DNA of 64,000 bases, from contig JADKIH010000002.1 in assembly GCA_016721305.1 (NCBI GenBank), forward strand, positions 1 to 64,000, in the 5' to 3' direction. The translations under genes were made by a program, and so were the position numbers. A model generated the notes under the pieces. It searched no databases. It was not told the DNA's origin and worked only from the letters and a program-made list of their open reading frames with translations. The DNA comes from Bacteroidota bacterium (GTDB lineage Bacteria; Bacteroidota; Bacteroidia; AKYH767-A; 2013-40CM-41-45). This document shows positions 45,552 to 54,547 of this stretch, piece by piece (the first letter of the stretch is position 1; every line of letters begins with the position of its first letter).

Positions 45552-46247
45552 TCAAAATCTCCCATACCCCACCACTCTCATCTTATAATCCAGACCTTTG
45601 ACGACGATTCCGTTTTTCTTTCCGAGATCTTTTCGTTCTTTATAAATAAGGCCTATTCCTGAGGCGTATTTTTCATTTCCGTAAATTGTTTCTACGTAAT
45701 TGTTTTCGTCGATTTGTATGACGCTTAGTGTCGAATCGAAGGAGTTTCCGTTTATGACATCGGACTCATGAAAATATTCGTAGAATGCATCCTCTTCCGA
45801 GAGAGTATTGGCATCGTTCACATTCCAAGTAATGGTTTCGCTAATCGGAAATGACAACTTATGGTATGTTACGTTATCCTCAGTCCGGTAAGCACTGCTC
45901 GATGACAAGTATTGCGACCAGACATTCGAAAGTGCCCAATTTTGCAGTGTGTCATTTCTCCGGTAGCGCAAGACAATCTGATTGATTCGTCCCTGCAAGT
46001 CAGAGTAAGAGCTGTCGATCACATCCCTTACGAAGAAGTGGTATGAATAAACTGAATCATCGTTGTTATTATCGTTCTCGGCATGATAAACAGAATCGAC
46101 TTCATAATCGACGTACCTTCCTTTTTCGGTTGGGAAGTAGTTCATGGAAGGAGTCTGAGGCGCCACCGTTTCCTTTTTGCAGGAAACAGTGAAGACGGCC
46201 AAAAAAAGCAGGCTGATATAACAAAGTCTTTGGTTGATTCGGAACAT
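45552..46247 (-). CDS. lipoprotein of unknown function
   Basis: 231 residues. Lipobox LAVFTVSCKKE (Cys about residue 23), then a beta-rich domain (MNYFPTEKGRYVDYEVDSVYH...YSYHFFVRDVI, ALSNVWSQYLSSSSAYR) ending in GLIYKERKDLGKKN. Membrane-exposed beta-barrel-like Bacteroidota lipoproteins of this style are common and uncharacterised. It lies 6 bases downstream of mnmA, so probably in its operon. Confidence 0.7.
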   Translation of the reverse strand: MFRINQRLCYISLLFLAVFTVSCKKETVAPQTPSMNYFPTEKGRYVDYEVDSVYHAENDNNNDDSVYSYHFFVRDVIDSSYSDLQGRINQIVLRYRRNDTLQNWALSNVWSQYLSSSSAYRTEDNVTYHKLSFPISETITWNVNDANTLSEEDAFYEYFHESDVINGNSFDSTLSVIQIDENNYVETIYGNEKYASGIGLIYKERKDLGKKNGIVVKGLDYKMRVVGYGRF

Positions 46248-46253
46248 GTGTGC

Positions 46254-47342
46254 TTATCTTTCGATAAAGCCGCCGCCGATTACGTCGTCGCCGTCGTAAA
46301 AGACCGCACTTTGTCCGGGTGCCACGGCAGTGACCTGATCATGAAAAATAACTTTCACACGGTCGCCCTGCTGCTCGATGGTACTCGGTGTTCCGGCGTC
46401 TTTGTAACGAATGCGCGTAATTGCTTCGGTAGCATTATCTAACGAAGCGTATTTAATAAGGTTCACATTTTTAACCCACATTTCCTGCTTCTTCAACTCC
46501 TCGAAGCTCCCCAACACTACTCTATTGGTTTCAGGCTGAATTTCAATTACATATGCAGGTTCGCCTAAAGCGATCTCGAGGCCTTTTCTTTGCCCGATAG
46601 TATAAAAAGGATAGCCCTTATGGGTGCCGAGGATCTTGCCTTCGGCATTGACAAATTCACCATTTGCAAGCTTCGCCTCGATCCCATCGACCCGATGCTT
46701 GAGGAATGAGCGGTAATCATTATCGGGAATAAAGCAGATTTCATACGATTCCGGCTTTTTCGCCAATTCATGAAATCCCATCTCCTCCGCCATTTTGCGA
46801 ATTTCCGGCTTATGGAAGTTGCCAACCGGGAAAATAGTCCGCGATAAGCACTCCTGCGAAACGCCCCAAAGTACGTAGCTTTGGTCTTTCCAGGCATCTT
46901 TACCTTTGCTCACCACATATCTTCCGTTCAGCTCTCTGACGTTTGCATAATGACCGGTAGCTATAAAGTCGCATTCGAGCATATCGGCTCTTTTAAGCAA
47001 TGCTTCCCACTTGATATGGGTATTGCAGCGAACACACGGATTGGGCGTTCTGCCGGCCAGATATTCGCTTACAAAATCGTTGATTACGTGATTTCCGAAT
47101 TCCTCCCGGATATCGATGATATAGTGAGGGAATCCTTTCTCTACTGCAATGGAACGGGCATCATTGATCGAATCAAGAGAGCAACATCCGGTCTCCTTTT
47201 TTGAGCTGCCGGAAGAGGCATAATCCCACGTCTTCATAGTCATGCCGACTACTTCATATCCTTCTTCATGTAAAAGCATGGCAGAGACTGAGGAGTCGAT
47301 TCCTCCGCTCATTGCCATTAAAACCCGTCCTTTTTTGCTCAT
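46254..47342 (-). CDS. mnmA: tRNA-specific 2-thiouridylase MnmA
   Basis: 362 residues. Thiolates U34 of Lys, Glu and Gln tRNAs. PP-loop MAMSGGIDSSVSAMLL, the catalytic cysteines in NPCVRCN and SYEICFI, plus GHYANV, KDQSYVLWGVSQ, LGTHKGYPFYTIGQRKGL and the C-terminal beta-barrel (VTAVAPGQSAVFYDGD). Complete with no shift. Confidence 0.96.
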   Translation of the reverse strand: MSKKGRVLMAMSGGIDSSVSAMLLHEEGYEVVGMTMKTWDYASSGSSKKETGCCSLDSINDARSIAVEKGFPHYIIDIREEFGNHVINDFVSEYLAGRTPNPCVRCNTHIKWEALLKRADMLECDFIATGHYANVRELNGRYVVSKGKDAWKDQSYVLWGVSQECLSRTIFPVGNFHKPEIRKMAEEMGFHELAKKPESYEICFIPDNDYRSFLKHRVDGIEAKLANGEFVNAEGKILGTHKGYPFYTIGQRKGLEIALGEPAYVIEIQPETNRVVLGSFEELKKQEMWVKNVNLIKYASLDNATEAITRIRYKDAGTPSTIEQQGDRVKVIFHDQVTAVAPGQSAVFYDGDDVIGGGFIER

Positions 47343-47360
47343 TTTTTACCTCACAATTCA

Positions 47361-47389
47361 AAAAAAATCCCGACCTCTAAAGATCGGGA
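47361..47389 (-). terminator. terminator of the YwqK-like gene
   Basis: TCCCGA/TCGGGA stem with a 10-base loop; on the minus strand it is followed by eight T residues, between the YwqK-like stop and the mnmA start. Confidence 0.8.
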
Positions 47390-47398
47390 ACAAAGGTA

Positions 47399-48146
47399 CT
47401 ACTTTCCTTCCTCTTTTATTGGAACTTCGTCGCCATCGAGTTTGATTGGATTTAACCAAACCCCGGCGTGGTATTTATCTTCACGATCCTTTTCGCCACT
47501 TTCTTTGAAAATCATCCATACGCCTTCTTTCAAGCCATTTTTGTATGAGCCGCGTTGCCAAACTTTGCCATTTGGAAAAAAGACGATTAACTCACCGATA
47601 TACTCATTGTCTTTCATGGTTCCGGAAGTCTTAGGTTTGCCATCGGCAAAAAACTCCTTCACGATACCGTTTTTCTTATCGTTCTTATAAGTCGTGAGGC
47701 TCGAAACTTGACCACTCTGATAAAAGATTTTCCACTCCCCTTCTTTTTGCCGTTCTTATAAAATTCTTCCGTCGACTTTTTACCTTCTTCGTCAAAATAA
47801 GTCCATAAGGAATCTTTGTTGCGACCGAGTATTTACCGGTTGCCAATATCTGACCATCTTCACGATACACTATTGCTGATGCAACTTCTTTAGTTCCCGT
47901 GTAGTGCAAAACAGATTGCTGCTTACCGCTTTTGTAAAATGTTTTGAAGTCGCCTACATGCAAATCGTTTTTATAAATGGCACTTGAGAAAAGCGTATCA
48001 TTCTGATAATACTTCTTCCAGACTCCTTGCTTCTTACCGGCAGCATCGGTACGATTGATCGTATCACCCTTGAAGACAGAATACTTCTGGCCAAATGACA
48101 ACATGGTCATTGCCATTAAAAGGAATAAACAGAGTCTGGTTTTCAT
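47399..48146 (-). CDS. secreted YwqK/MORN-like repeat protein (about three frameshifts)
   Basis: About 250 residues. Signal peptide from ATG 48146 (LCLFLLMAMTMLSFGQ). Repeated units of about 22 residues with the MORN-like pattern G-x-W-x-x-(Y/F)-x-x-x-G-(K/Q)-x-x-x-x-x-x-Y (QGVWKKYYQNDTLFSSAIY, VGDFKTFYKSGKQQSVLHY, EGEWKIFYQSGQVSSL, EGVWMIFKESGEKDRE). The reading frame changes near 47822, 47745 and 47690; units in other frames follow in the right order. Related proteins are often labelled YwqK-family antitoxins, but toxin linkage here is not shown. Confidence 0.75.
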
Positions 48147-48190
48147 GCGGACAAATATAGAGGATTTTTTAGGTTGAGTGTGGATCACCT

Positions 48191-48216
48191 CGCTATCGTT
48201 ATCGATAACGATAGCG
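48191..48216. promoter_or_regulatory. 26-base perfect palindrome in a divergent promoter region
   Basis: A perfect inverted repeat centred on TTATCGATAA, flanked by further arms (ACCTCG at 48187 with CGAGGT near 48227). It lies in the 208 bases between the divergent YwqK-like gene (start 48146) and the POT transporter (start 48355). No T run, so an operator is more likely than a terminator. No regulator gene is adjacent. Confidence 0.6.
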
Positions 48217-48354
48217 ATAACGACAACGAGGTGTAAGTATTTAGTCAGTGCTCAAAAATCTTTACCAAAGTCTCAATTTTCAGCTGAAAATGGGCTCTGT
48301 TGTCCGATTAAAAAAAATATTACATTGCGAACCATTAAATCCTAATAGAATCAT

Positions 48355-50095
48355 ATGAATACACCATCTACGAATTCGGGTCACCCGCGTGGCCTCTATC
48401 TTTTGTTCTTCACTGAGATGTGGGAACGTTTCAGCTACTACGGTATGCGGGCCATCTTCATTCTATATATGACTAAGGCATTGTTTCTCGACAAAGCATT
48501 AGCATCAAACATTTATGGAAGCTTTACCGGTCTTGTTTATCTGACACCGCTGTTAGGTGGTTACATCTGCGATAAGTTCTGGGGAAACCGCCGAAGTATT
48601 CTTGTCGGTGGATTATTGATGGCAGCAGGTCAGTTCCTTTTGTTCCTTAGCGGCAGCGCAGTGACGGAAGGCGTTCAAAGCGCATCTGCCGTTTCGTTTA
48701 TGTGGATGGGACTTACATTATTGATTATCGGTAATGGTTTCTTCAAACCGAATATCTCAACCATGGTTGGTCAATTGTATCCGAAAAATGATTCTCGGAT
48801 CGATGGAGCCTTTACGATTTTCTATATGGGAATCAATATGGGAGCATTCTTCTCTCCACTCGTTTGTGGAAGCTTAGGCGACACCGGAAATATTGGAGAT
48901 TTTAAATATGGTTTCCTTGCAGCTGCAATTGGAATGGTGGTTAGTACTATCTCATTTGAGCTTCTTAAAAACAAACATTTAAAAGGCCCCGATGGCAATC
49001 CGATCGGAATGCCAATTGCAAAAATGCCGATGAAAACCTATGGTGTCATTATAGGTAGCATTGCAGCCATCTATTTCCTGATGAACTGGAAAAAGATCGC
49101 CACAGGAATGTTTGGTGAAGCCAGCTTTGTTGCCAATATGGACTTGATCGCATATCTCATTTATGCCTCGTTAATCGTAATGCCGGCAATTATCCTTACC
49201 GACAAATCGCTTACTAAAGACGAAAGAGAGCGAATCATCGTTGTCTTCATTCTTGCCTTCTTTGTCATCTTCTTTTGGGCGTGTTTTGAACAAGCAGGTG
49301 CTTCGCTGACTCTCTTTGCGGATCAGCAAGTGAAGCGTGATATCATTATCAACATCAGCAAATACGTCATTATGGTCTTTGCATCGGTTCTGGCGTTTTA
49401 TCTGACTAAAGCCCTTGGTTGGTTCTTTGAATGGTCGAAAAAGACTATCCTTACGATTCAAGGTATTTCTATCGTTGCTCTTGTTGCTCTTACTTTCACA
49501 GGATATATCGCCGATTTCCACAAGGATGAATTCCCTGCTTCATGGTTCCAATCAATCAATCCACTTGCGATCATCATTCTCGCACCAATGTTTACCATGT
49601 TATGGGGCAAGCTTGCAAAATTCAACATGGAACCTTCTTCCCCATTAAAGATGTCGATGGGTTTGGCTTTAGTTTCACTTGGATTCGTGATCATTGCATT
49701 TGCAGTAAAAGGCTTACCTCCTTCTGAAAAGATTGCCATGACTTGGTTATTTGCTCTCTACATCGTTCATACAATGGGTGAACTTTGTCTCTCTCAATCG
49801 ATTGAGTATGGTAAGTAAACTTGCTCCTCTTCGCTTATCCTCTTTGATGATGGGTACGTGGTTCCTGGCTAATGCAGTTGCTAATAAATTTGCAGGAACA
49901 CTTAGCGCCCTTATTCCTCCGGGAGCAGGTGAAGAACCTGCTGCAGCAGGAGCTCCTATTCCTTCATTCCTTGGAATTGAAATTTCAAATCTGTTCATTT
50001 TCTTCTGTGTATTCATCGTTCTGAGCGGAACAGCATCTCTCATATTGGTTGCCGGTTACCGTAAACTCATTAAAATGATGCACGGAGTCAACTAA
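48355..50095 (+). CDS. POT/PTR family proton-coupled peptide transporter (one frameshift)
   Basis: About 580 residues with 12 or more hydrophobic helices. Signature motifs: FFTEMWERFSYYGMRAIFILYM (helix 1, the E-x-x-E-R-F-x-Y-Y-G motif), GGYICDKFWGNRR, FYMGINMGAFFSPLVCG and FWACFEQAGASLTLFAD. Imports di- and tripeptides with protons. Near 49790 the frame shifts and the last helices (MVSKLAPLRLSSLMMGTWFLANAVAN) lie in another frame. Residues GELCLSxxGLSMVSKLAP correspond to the conserved POT helix 10 region. Confidence 0.93.
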
Positions 50096-50121
50096 AGCAT
50101 TGCGATTTGTAAGAAACTTTC

Positions 50122-50153
50122 AAAAAGGCCGGAATCAATTCCGGCCTTTTTTG
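50122..50153 (+). terminator. terminator of the POT gene
   Basis: AAAAAGGCCGGAAT/ATTCCGGCCTTTTTT, a perfect stem of at least 12 pairs and a T run. Confidence 0.9.
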
Positions 50154-50193
50154 TATCTTAGTCATCATAACCCGGTTATAACAGGAATTATAA

Positions 50194-50716
50194 ATGAAAT
50201 CAAAAATTCTCCTTTTGGCCATTTGCTTTGCCTTGTTCAATGTTTCTTTCTCTCCGGAGGAAAAGACTGAAGGTGGGATTAAATGGATGACATTCAAAGA
50301 AGCTCTTGCCCAAAGCGAAAAATCGCCGAAGAAGATTTTTATCGATATGTACACGGGATGGTGCGGGTGGTGCAAAAAGATGGATGCCTATACATTCAAA
50401 GATCCGAAAGTGGTTAAGTACATGAACGAACATTATTATGCTGTAAAGTTTGATGCCGAGACGCACGATACCGTTTATTTCCAAAACAAAGCTTATTACT
50501 ATAAAGCTGAGTATAAGTCCAACGAGATCGCAGTATACTTGCTCAATGGCCAGATGAGCTACCCAACGGCGGTTTATCTGGACGAGAAGACTGCTCCTAT
50601 AACCGCAGTTCCCGGTTACCAAACTCCCGAGCAACTCTTCCGATTCTTGCTTTTTGGCGGAGGATAGATACAAAACAGAAAAATGGGACGATTATATTAA
50701 GACCTACAAACCGTAG
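50194..50716 (+). CDS. secreted thioredoxin-family protein (frameshift near the C-terminus)
   Basis: About 173 residues. Signal peptide (LLLAICFALFNVSFS), then a thioredoxin fold with the motif KIFIDMYTGWCGWCKKMDAYTF (CGWC), followed by VVKYMNEHYYAVKFDAE, YPTAVYLDE and VPGYQTPEQL. The frame stops at 50667, but another frame continues EDRYKTEKWDDYIKTYKP and stops at 50716, so one base is wrong near 50655. Role: periplasmic disulfide reduction or isomerisation; the long insertion before the cis-Pro (YPT) is typical of DUF255/thioredoxin_7-like proteins. Confidence 0.85.
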
Positions 50717-50853
50717 TCTTCTAAATTCCGTAAGCCAACCTGCTCATTTCCATACTCCTTCAATTTCAAGCAATTTAATTCTGCTTCCGAATTTGGCAAG
50801 CTTAATTAATTCGGTATTTTTGCCGCCCGTTCCGCCTTTTAAAGCGGAAATAT

Positions 50854-50928
50854 GGTGATTGTAGCTCAGTCGGTTAGAGCGCTAGATTGTGGATCTAGAG
50901 GTCGCGGGTTCGAGCCCCGTCTTTCACC
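50854..50928 (+). tRNA. tRNA-His (GTG)
   Basis: Cloverleaf with D arm GCTCAGTCGGTTAGAGC, anticodon stem CTAGA/TCTAG, loop TTGTGGA (anticodon GTG at 50889-50891), and T arm GCGGGTTCGAGCCCCGT. The extra G at 50854 opposes C73, as in histidine tRNAs. CCA is not encoded. The acceptor stem has two T-T oppositions (GTGATTG with CTTTCAC), which is odd; Bacteroidota tRNA-His usually ends CAGTCAC or similar, so a local sequence error at 50922-50924 is likely. Confidence 0.9.
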
Positions 50929-50937
50929 CGGTTAACT

Positions 50938-50967
50938 AAAGCTGTCGGCAACGACGGCTTTTTTTAT
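50938..50967 (+). terminator. terminator after tRNA-His
   Basis: AAAGCTGTC/GACGGCTTT stem (one G-U) with a 6-base loop followed by a T run. Confidence 0.7.
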
Positions 50968-51006
50968 TTATGACCATTTTCATCTCCGATACTCCCCTTC
51001 CATACG

Positions 51007-51014
51007 TATCTTTG
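51007..51014 (+). promoter_or_regulatory. -7 element of copA
   Basis: TATCTTTG, exact TAnnTTTG. It ends 8 bases before the copA ATG at 51023, so the message should be leaderless or nearly so. Confidence 0.6.
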
Positions 51015-51022
51015 CAGAAGGA

Positions 51023-53155
51023 ATGGAAAACAAAGTCTTGTTGAATGTAGAGGGAATGGATTGCGCCAATTGCGCAATGACAATCACGCGCACCTTGCAG
51101 AAGTCGGGTTACAAAGAAGTGAACGTAAACTTTGCGACCGGTGAAGTGCTTTTTGATATTGTCGAAAGCGTGGCTGTAACCAAAGCTGTCGGAGCTATTG
51201 AGCAACTAGGCTACCACGTCACTGCTCGTTCTGATGCTCAGCAAGGTTCAATTCCAAATGACCAGCCGAGCCATTCTCAAATGATGGAATGGAAATTTCT
51301 TTTCTCACTGGTGTTCACGATTCCTCTCCTTGCCCACATGTTTCTGCCTTTCCCGATCCTGCATCAGGCGTGGTTTCAGTTGGCCATTTGCTCGCCCGTG
51401 ATGGCTCTCGGAGTTTGGCATTTTGGCAAAAGTGCCTTCTACTCCATTCGAGCCGGTGTTCCGAATATGGATGTGCTTATCATTATCGGTTCGTCATCTG
51501 CCTTCATTTATTCTTCAATGCAAATGTATGCCGGCGATGCCCATCCGATTCTTTTCTTCGAAACTGCTGCTACGATTATCACACTTGTGCTGATGGGAAA
51601 TCTCATCGAACACCGATCGGTTAAACAGACTACCACTTCGATCGGAGAGCTAAGTAAACTTCAGGTTAAAAAGGCAAAAAAAATTATCACTGACGGAAGC
51701 ACAGAAACGATCGTCGAAATCAATACCGACGAATTAGTAAAAGACGACCTTGTTCAAATCAATTCGGGCGACAGAGTCCCGGCTGACGGCATCATTTTGT
51801 CAGGCACAGTATTGATTGACGAGTCGATGATTACCGGAGAAAGCTTACCTGTCACCAAAACAAATGGCGATGCAGTTACAGGCGGAACATTGCTTGAAGA
51901 CGGAACAGCACGTGTAACGATTCTAAAAAACACGAAAGACTCCGCACTTTCTAAAATCATTGAGCTGGTAAAAATGGCACAGCACGACAAGCCTGCCATT
52001 CAACGATTGGGAGACCGCATCAGCGCCATCTTTGTCCCTGTTGTTGTGAGCATTTCCATTCTCACGTTTTTCGTGTCTCACTTCGGCTTCGATATACCGA
52101 CTTACAAGGCTGTCTTGAATAGCATTGCCGTTCTGGTCATCTCCTGCCCTTGTGCGATGGGACTGGCTACGCCGACAGCCGTAATGGCAGGTATTGGAAG
52201 AGCAGCAAAGAACGGCATTTTGATTCGCGGAGGCTCAACGCTTGAGCAGTTAGCTTCTGTTAAAACCATCGTCTTCGATAAAACTGGCACTCTTACAACA
52301 GGGCATTTTAAAATAAAAGCCATCCAAATTATCGATGGCAATGAAGATGAAATTAAACGCATTCTTTACTCGGCGGAAATCCATTCTTCTCATCCAATTG
52401 CCAAATCCATCTGCAAAGAACTTCGCTCCTTCGAATCTCAAAAAATTGTTTGGAAGGATGTACACGAAGACAAAGGAATCGGAATAAATGTGACAGCGAA
52501 CGACGGAACATTGTACAGCATCGGATCATTTCAGATGGTTCGCCATTTTTACACAGACCATTCGCATTCAATCTATGTTCTCAGAAACAACAAACTCATA
52601 GCAACAGTAGATCTTCAAGATGAAATCAAGCCCGGAACTCAGGAAATGATTTCTACTCTGAAGAAAGCAGGTATGAATGTCGTCATGGTCAGTGGTGACA
52701 GAAAAGCCAATGCCGAACACATTGCAGCAATTTGCGGCATCGATACAGTTTTCTCTGAGCAACTGCCATCACAAAAGTCGGCCATTCTTCAAAAATTAAG
52801 CAGCGAAAAGCCAACGGCGATGATTGGCGACGGTATCAATGATGCACCCGCACTTGCCATGGCCACGGTTAGAATATCCATCAGCAATGCTACCGATGTA
52901 GCTATTCAGTCATCCCAGGTTATTTTGCTTGACCGAAACGATTTAACCGTACTGCTGAAGGCGATACAAATTTCCAAGCTCACTTACTCAACTATAAAAC
53001 AAAATTTATTTTGGGCATTCTGCTATAACGTTATTGCAATTCCGATTGCAGCCGCAGGATACCTGAATCCAATGATAGGTGCATTATCTATGGCGTTTTC
53101 CGACGTTATTGTGATCGGAAATTCTCTTCGTTTAAAAACCCGACGAATTTCTTAA
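51023..53155 (+). CDS. copA: copper-translocating P-type ATPase
   Basis: 710 residues. One N-terminal HMA metal-binding domain (VEGMDCANCAMTI, CxxC), eight membrane helices, the actuator motif MITGESLPV, the membrane CPC motif (ISCPCAMGLATP), the phosphorylated aspartate DKTGTLTTG, SSHPIAKSI and the hinge GDGINDAPALA. Exports Cu(I) from the cytoplasm. No copper chaperone or CopY/CueR regulator lies next to it. Confidence 0.95.
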   Translation: MENKVLLNVEGMDCANCAMTITRTLQKSGYKEVNVNFATGEVLFDIVESVAVTKAVGAIEQLGYHVTARSDAQQGSIPNDQPSHSQMMEWKFLFSLVFTIPLLAHMFLPFPILHQAWFQLAICSPVMALGVWHFGKSAFYSIRAGVPNMDVLIIIGSSSAFIYSSMQMYAGDAHPILFFETAATIITLVLMGNLIEHRSVKQTTTSIGELSKLQVKKAKKIITDGSTETIVEINTDELVKDDLVQINSGDRVPADGIILSGTVLIDESMITGESLPVTKTNGDAVTGGTLLEDGTARVTILKNTKDSALSKIIELVKMAQHDKPAIQRLGDRISAIFVPVVVSISILTFFVSHFGFDIPTYKAVLNSIAVLVISCPCAMGLATPTAVMAGIGRAAKNGILIRGGSTLEQLASVKTIVFDKTGTLTTGHFKIKAIQIIDGNEDEIKRILYSAEIHSSHPIAKSICKELRSFESQKIVWKDVHEDKGIGINVTANDGTLYSIGSFQMVRHFYTDHSHSIYVLRNNKLIATVDLQDEIKPGTQEMISTLKKAGMNVVMVSGDRKANAEHIAAICGIDTVFSEQLPSQKSAILQKLSSEKPTAMIGDGINDAPALAMATVRISISNATDVAIQSSQVILLDRNDLTVLLKAIQISKLTYSTIKQNLFWAFCYNVIAIPIAAAGYLNPMIGALSMAFSDVIVIGNSLRLKTRRIS

Positions 53156-53193
53156 TTTCACCCGCGAGAAATTCCTATTTGAAAAATCAGCCT

Positions 53194-54347
53194 ATGAATA
53201 TTCTGATGATCACCAAGTGGTATCCCTATGATAAGGATCCGCAAATGGGCGTATTCATTCAGAAGCATGCGCGGGCCATTGCGCTTTCAAATAAGATTCA
53301 TGTCATTTATGCTTATTCGGCAGAGCGACAAAAAGAGAAGTTTTTACATAGAGAGTCTGAAAACGGAAATCTCACAGAGCATCGTATCTCTTATCAAAAA
53401 GACACCTCTCCTCTTTCGAAAATCATCAATGCTCAGCGCTATAAACAGGCTGTCGAAATGGTTGTCGACACATTGACCCATCGTGGTTTTAAAGCCGACA
53501 TTCTGCATGCATATATTTTGCTCCGAACAGGCTGGATGGCACGACAGTTAAGTCGAAAATTAAATATCCCGTATATAATTTCCGAACAATGGTCGGGTTA
53601 CGCTACAGGTAAATACGCAGCACAATCGTCGGTCGTAAAACGACTGACAAAATCAGTTTTAAAGATGCTGCAGGGCTGACCGTTGTTTCTGAATTTCTAC
53701 GTGACAAAATGGTGTCACAGGGATTGTCGCATCCTCGAACAATCATTACACCCAACATTGTTGAGCCCCGGAATTCAGATCATCCAACACAAAACAAAAG
53801 CAAGAAAATTGCTGTGCTGATGGTAGCGGATCAGGTCGATGAAATCAAAAACATCAGCGGTGTTATCAGAGCTGTCGAAGAAATTGCGAAACATCGTAAC
53901 GACTTTGAACTTCGAATCATCGGTCACGGAAAAGATCAGTTACGGCTTATGAGAATGGCTGAAGAAAAAGGACTGCTCAATTCTGTGATCCATTTCGAAG
54001 GCTTAAAAGACAACAATGAAGTTTACGCCTACCTTCATCGCTCTGATTTTTTAGTCATGAATAGCCGCTTCGAAACATTTTCCCTGATTTGTTGCGAAGC
54101 GATGAGTTGCGGAAAACCCGTTTTGGCTACCCGATGCGGAGGCCCCGAGAGCTTCGTTAACTCTGACACCGGAATACTCATACCGGTAGATCACCACGAA
54201 GATCTTGTCTCAGGGTTAGAAAAAATGCTGGATTCTTTCCAAGATTTTCATGCAGAAAAAATCAGAGAAAGTGTAGAGAAACGCTTTAGCATAGAAACTC
54301 TTTCATTAACATTTTCAAATTTTTACGAGAAAGTAACCAAGCCCTGA
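53194..54347 (+). CDS. glycosyltransferase family 4 (one frameshift)
   Basis: About 384 residues after repair of a shift near 53665. N-terminal Rossmann domain (ILMITKWYPYDKDPQMGVFIQKHARAI, DILHAYILLRTGWMARQLSRKLNIPYIISEQWSGY), then LTVVSEFLRDKM, and the GT1-type C-terminal domain (LRIIGHGKDQ, VIHFEGLKDNNEVYAYLHRSDFLVMNSRFETFSLICCEAMSCGKPVLATRCGGPESFV, the E-x7-E motif). Transfers a sugar from a nucleotide donor, probably in envelope polysaccharide synthesis. Start at ATG 53194, 38 bases after copA. Confidence 0.88.
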
Positions 54348-54462
54348 AGTGTCATTAAACAGGACAATTCCATCATCTGTGAAGGAATTAAAACCGGTAA
54401 TTTTATAATGACAACAAATGACACAAAAAGGCCAAAATCATGGTTTTTTACTTGAAGTTTTC

Positions 54463-54493
54463 TTTGGATTAGAGAAACCTTTATATAAATTTG
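54463..54493 (+). promoter_or_regulatory. strong consensus promoter before the 54548 T9SS gene
   Basis: TTTG at 54463-54466, exactly 19 bases, then TAAATTTG at 54486-54493. This is a perfect match to the Bacteroidota -33/-7 consensus, the best in the window. Confidence 0.75.
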
Positions 54494-54547
54494 TCGGGAT
54501 AAATCAAAACCTAAAATATTGTCTAACTAAATATCAAACTAACAAAA

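Noticed and set aside
47399..48146. Toxin-antitoxin locus suggested by the YwqK-like protein
   Set aside because: The protein has a signal peptide and MORN-like repeats; no toxin-like gene is adjacent.
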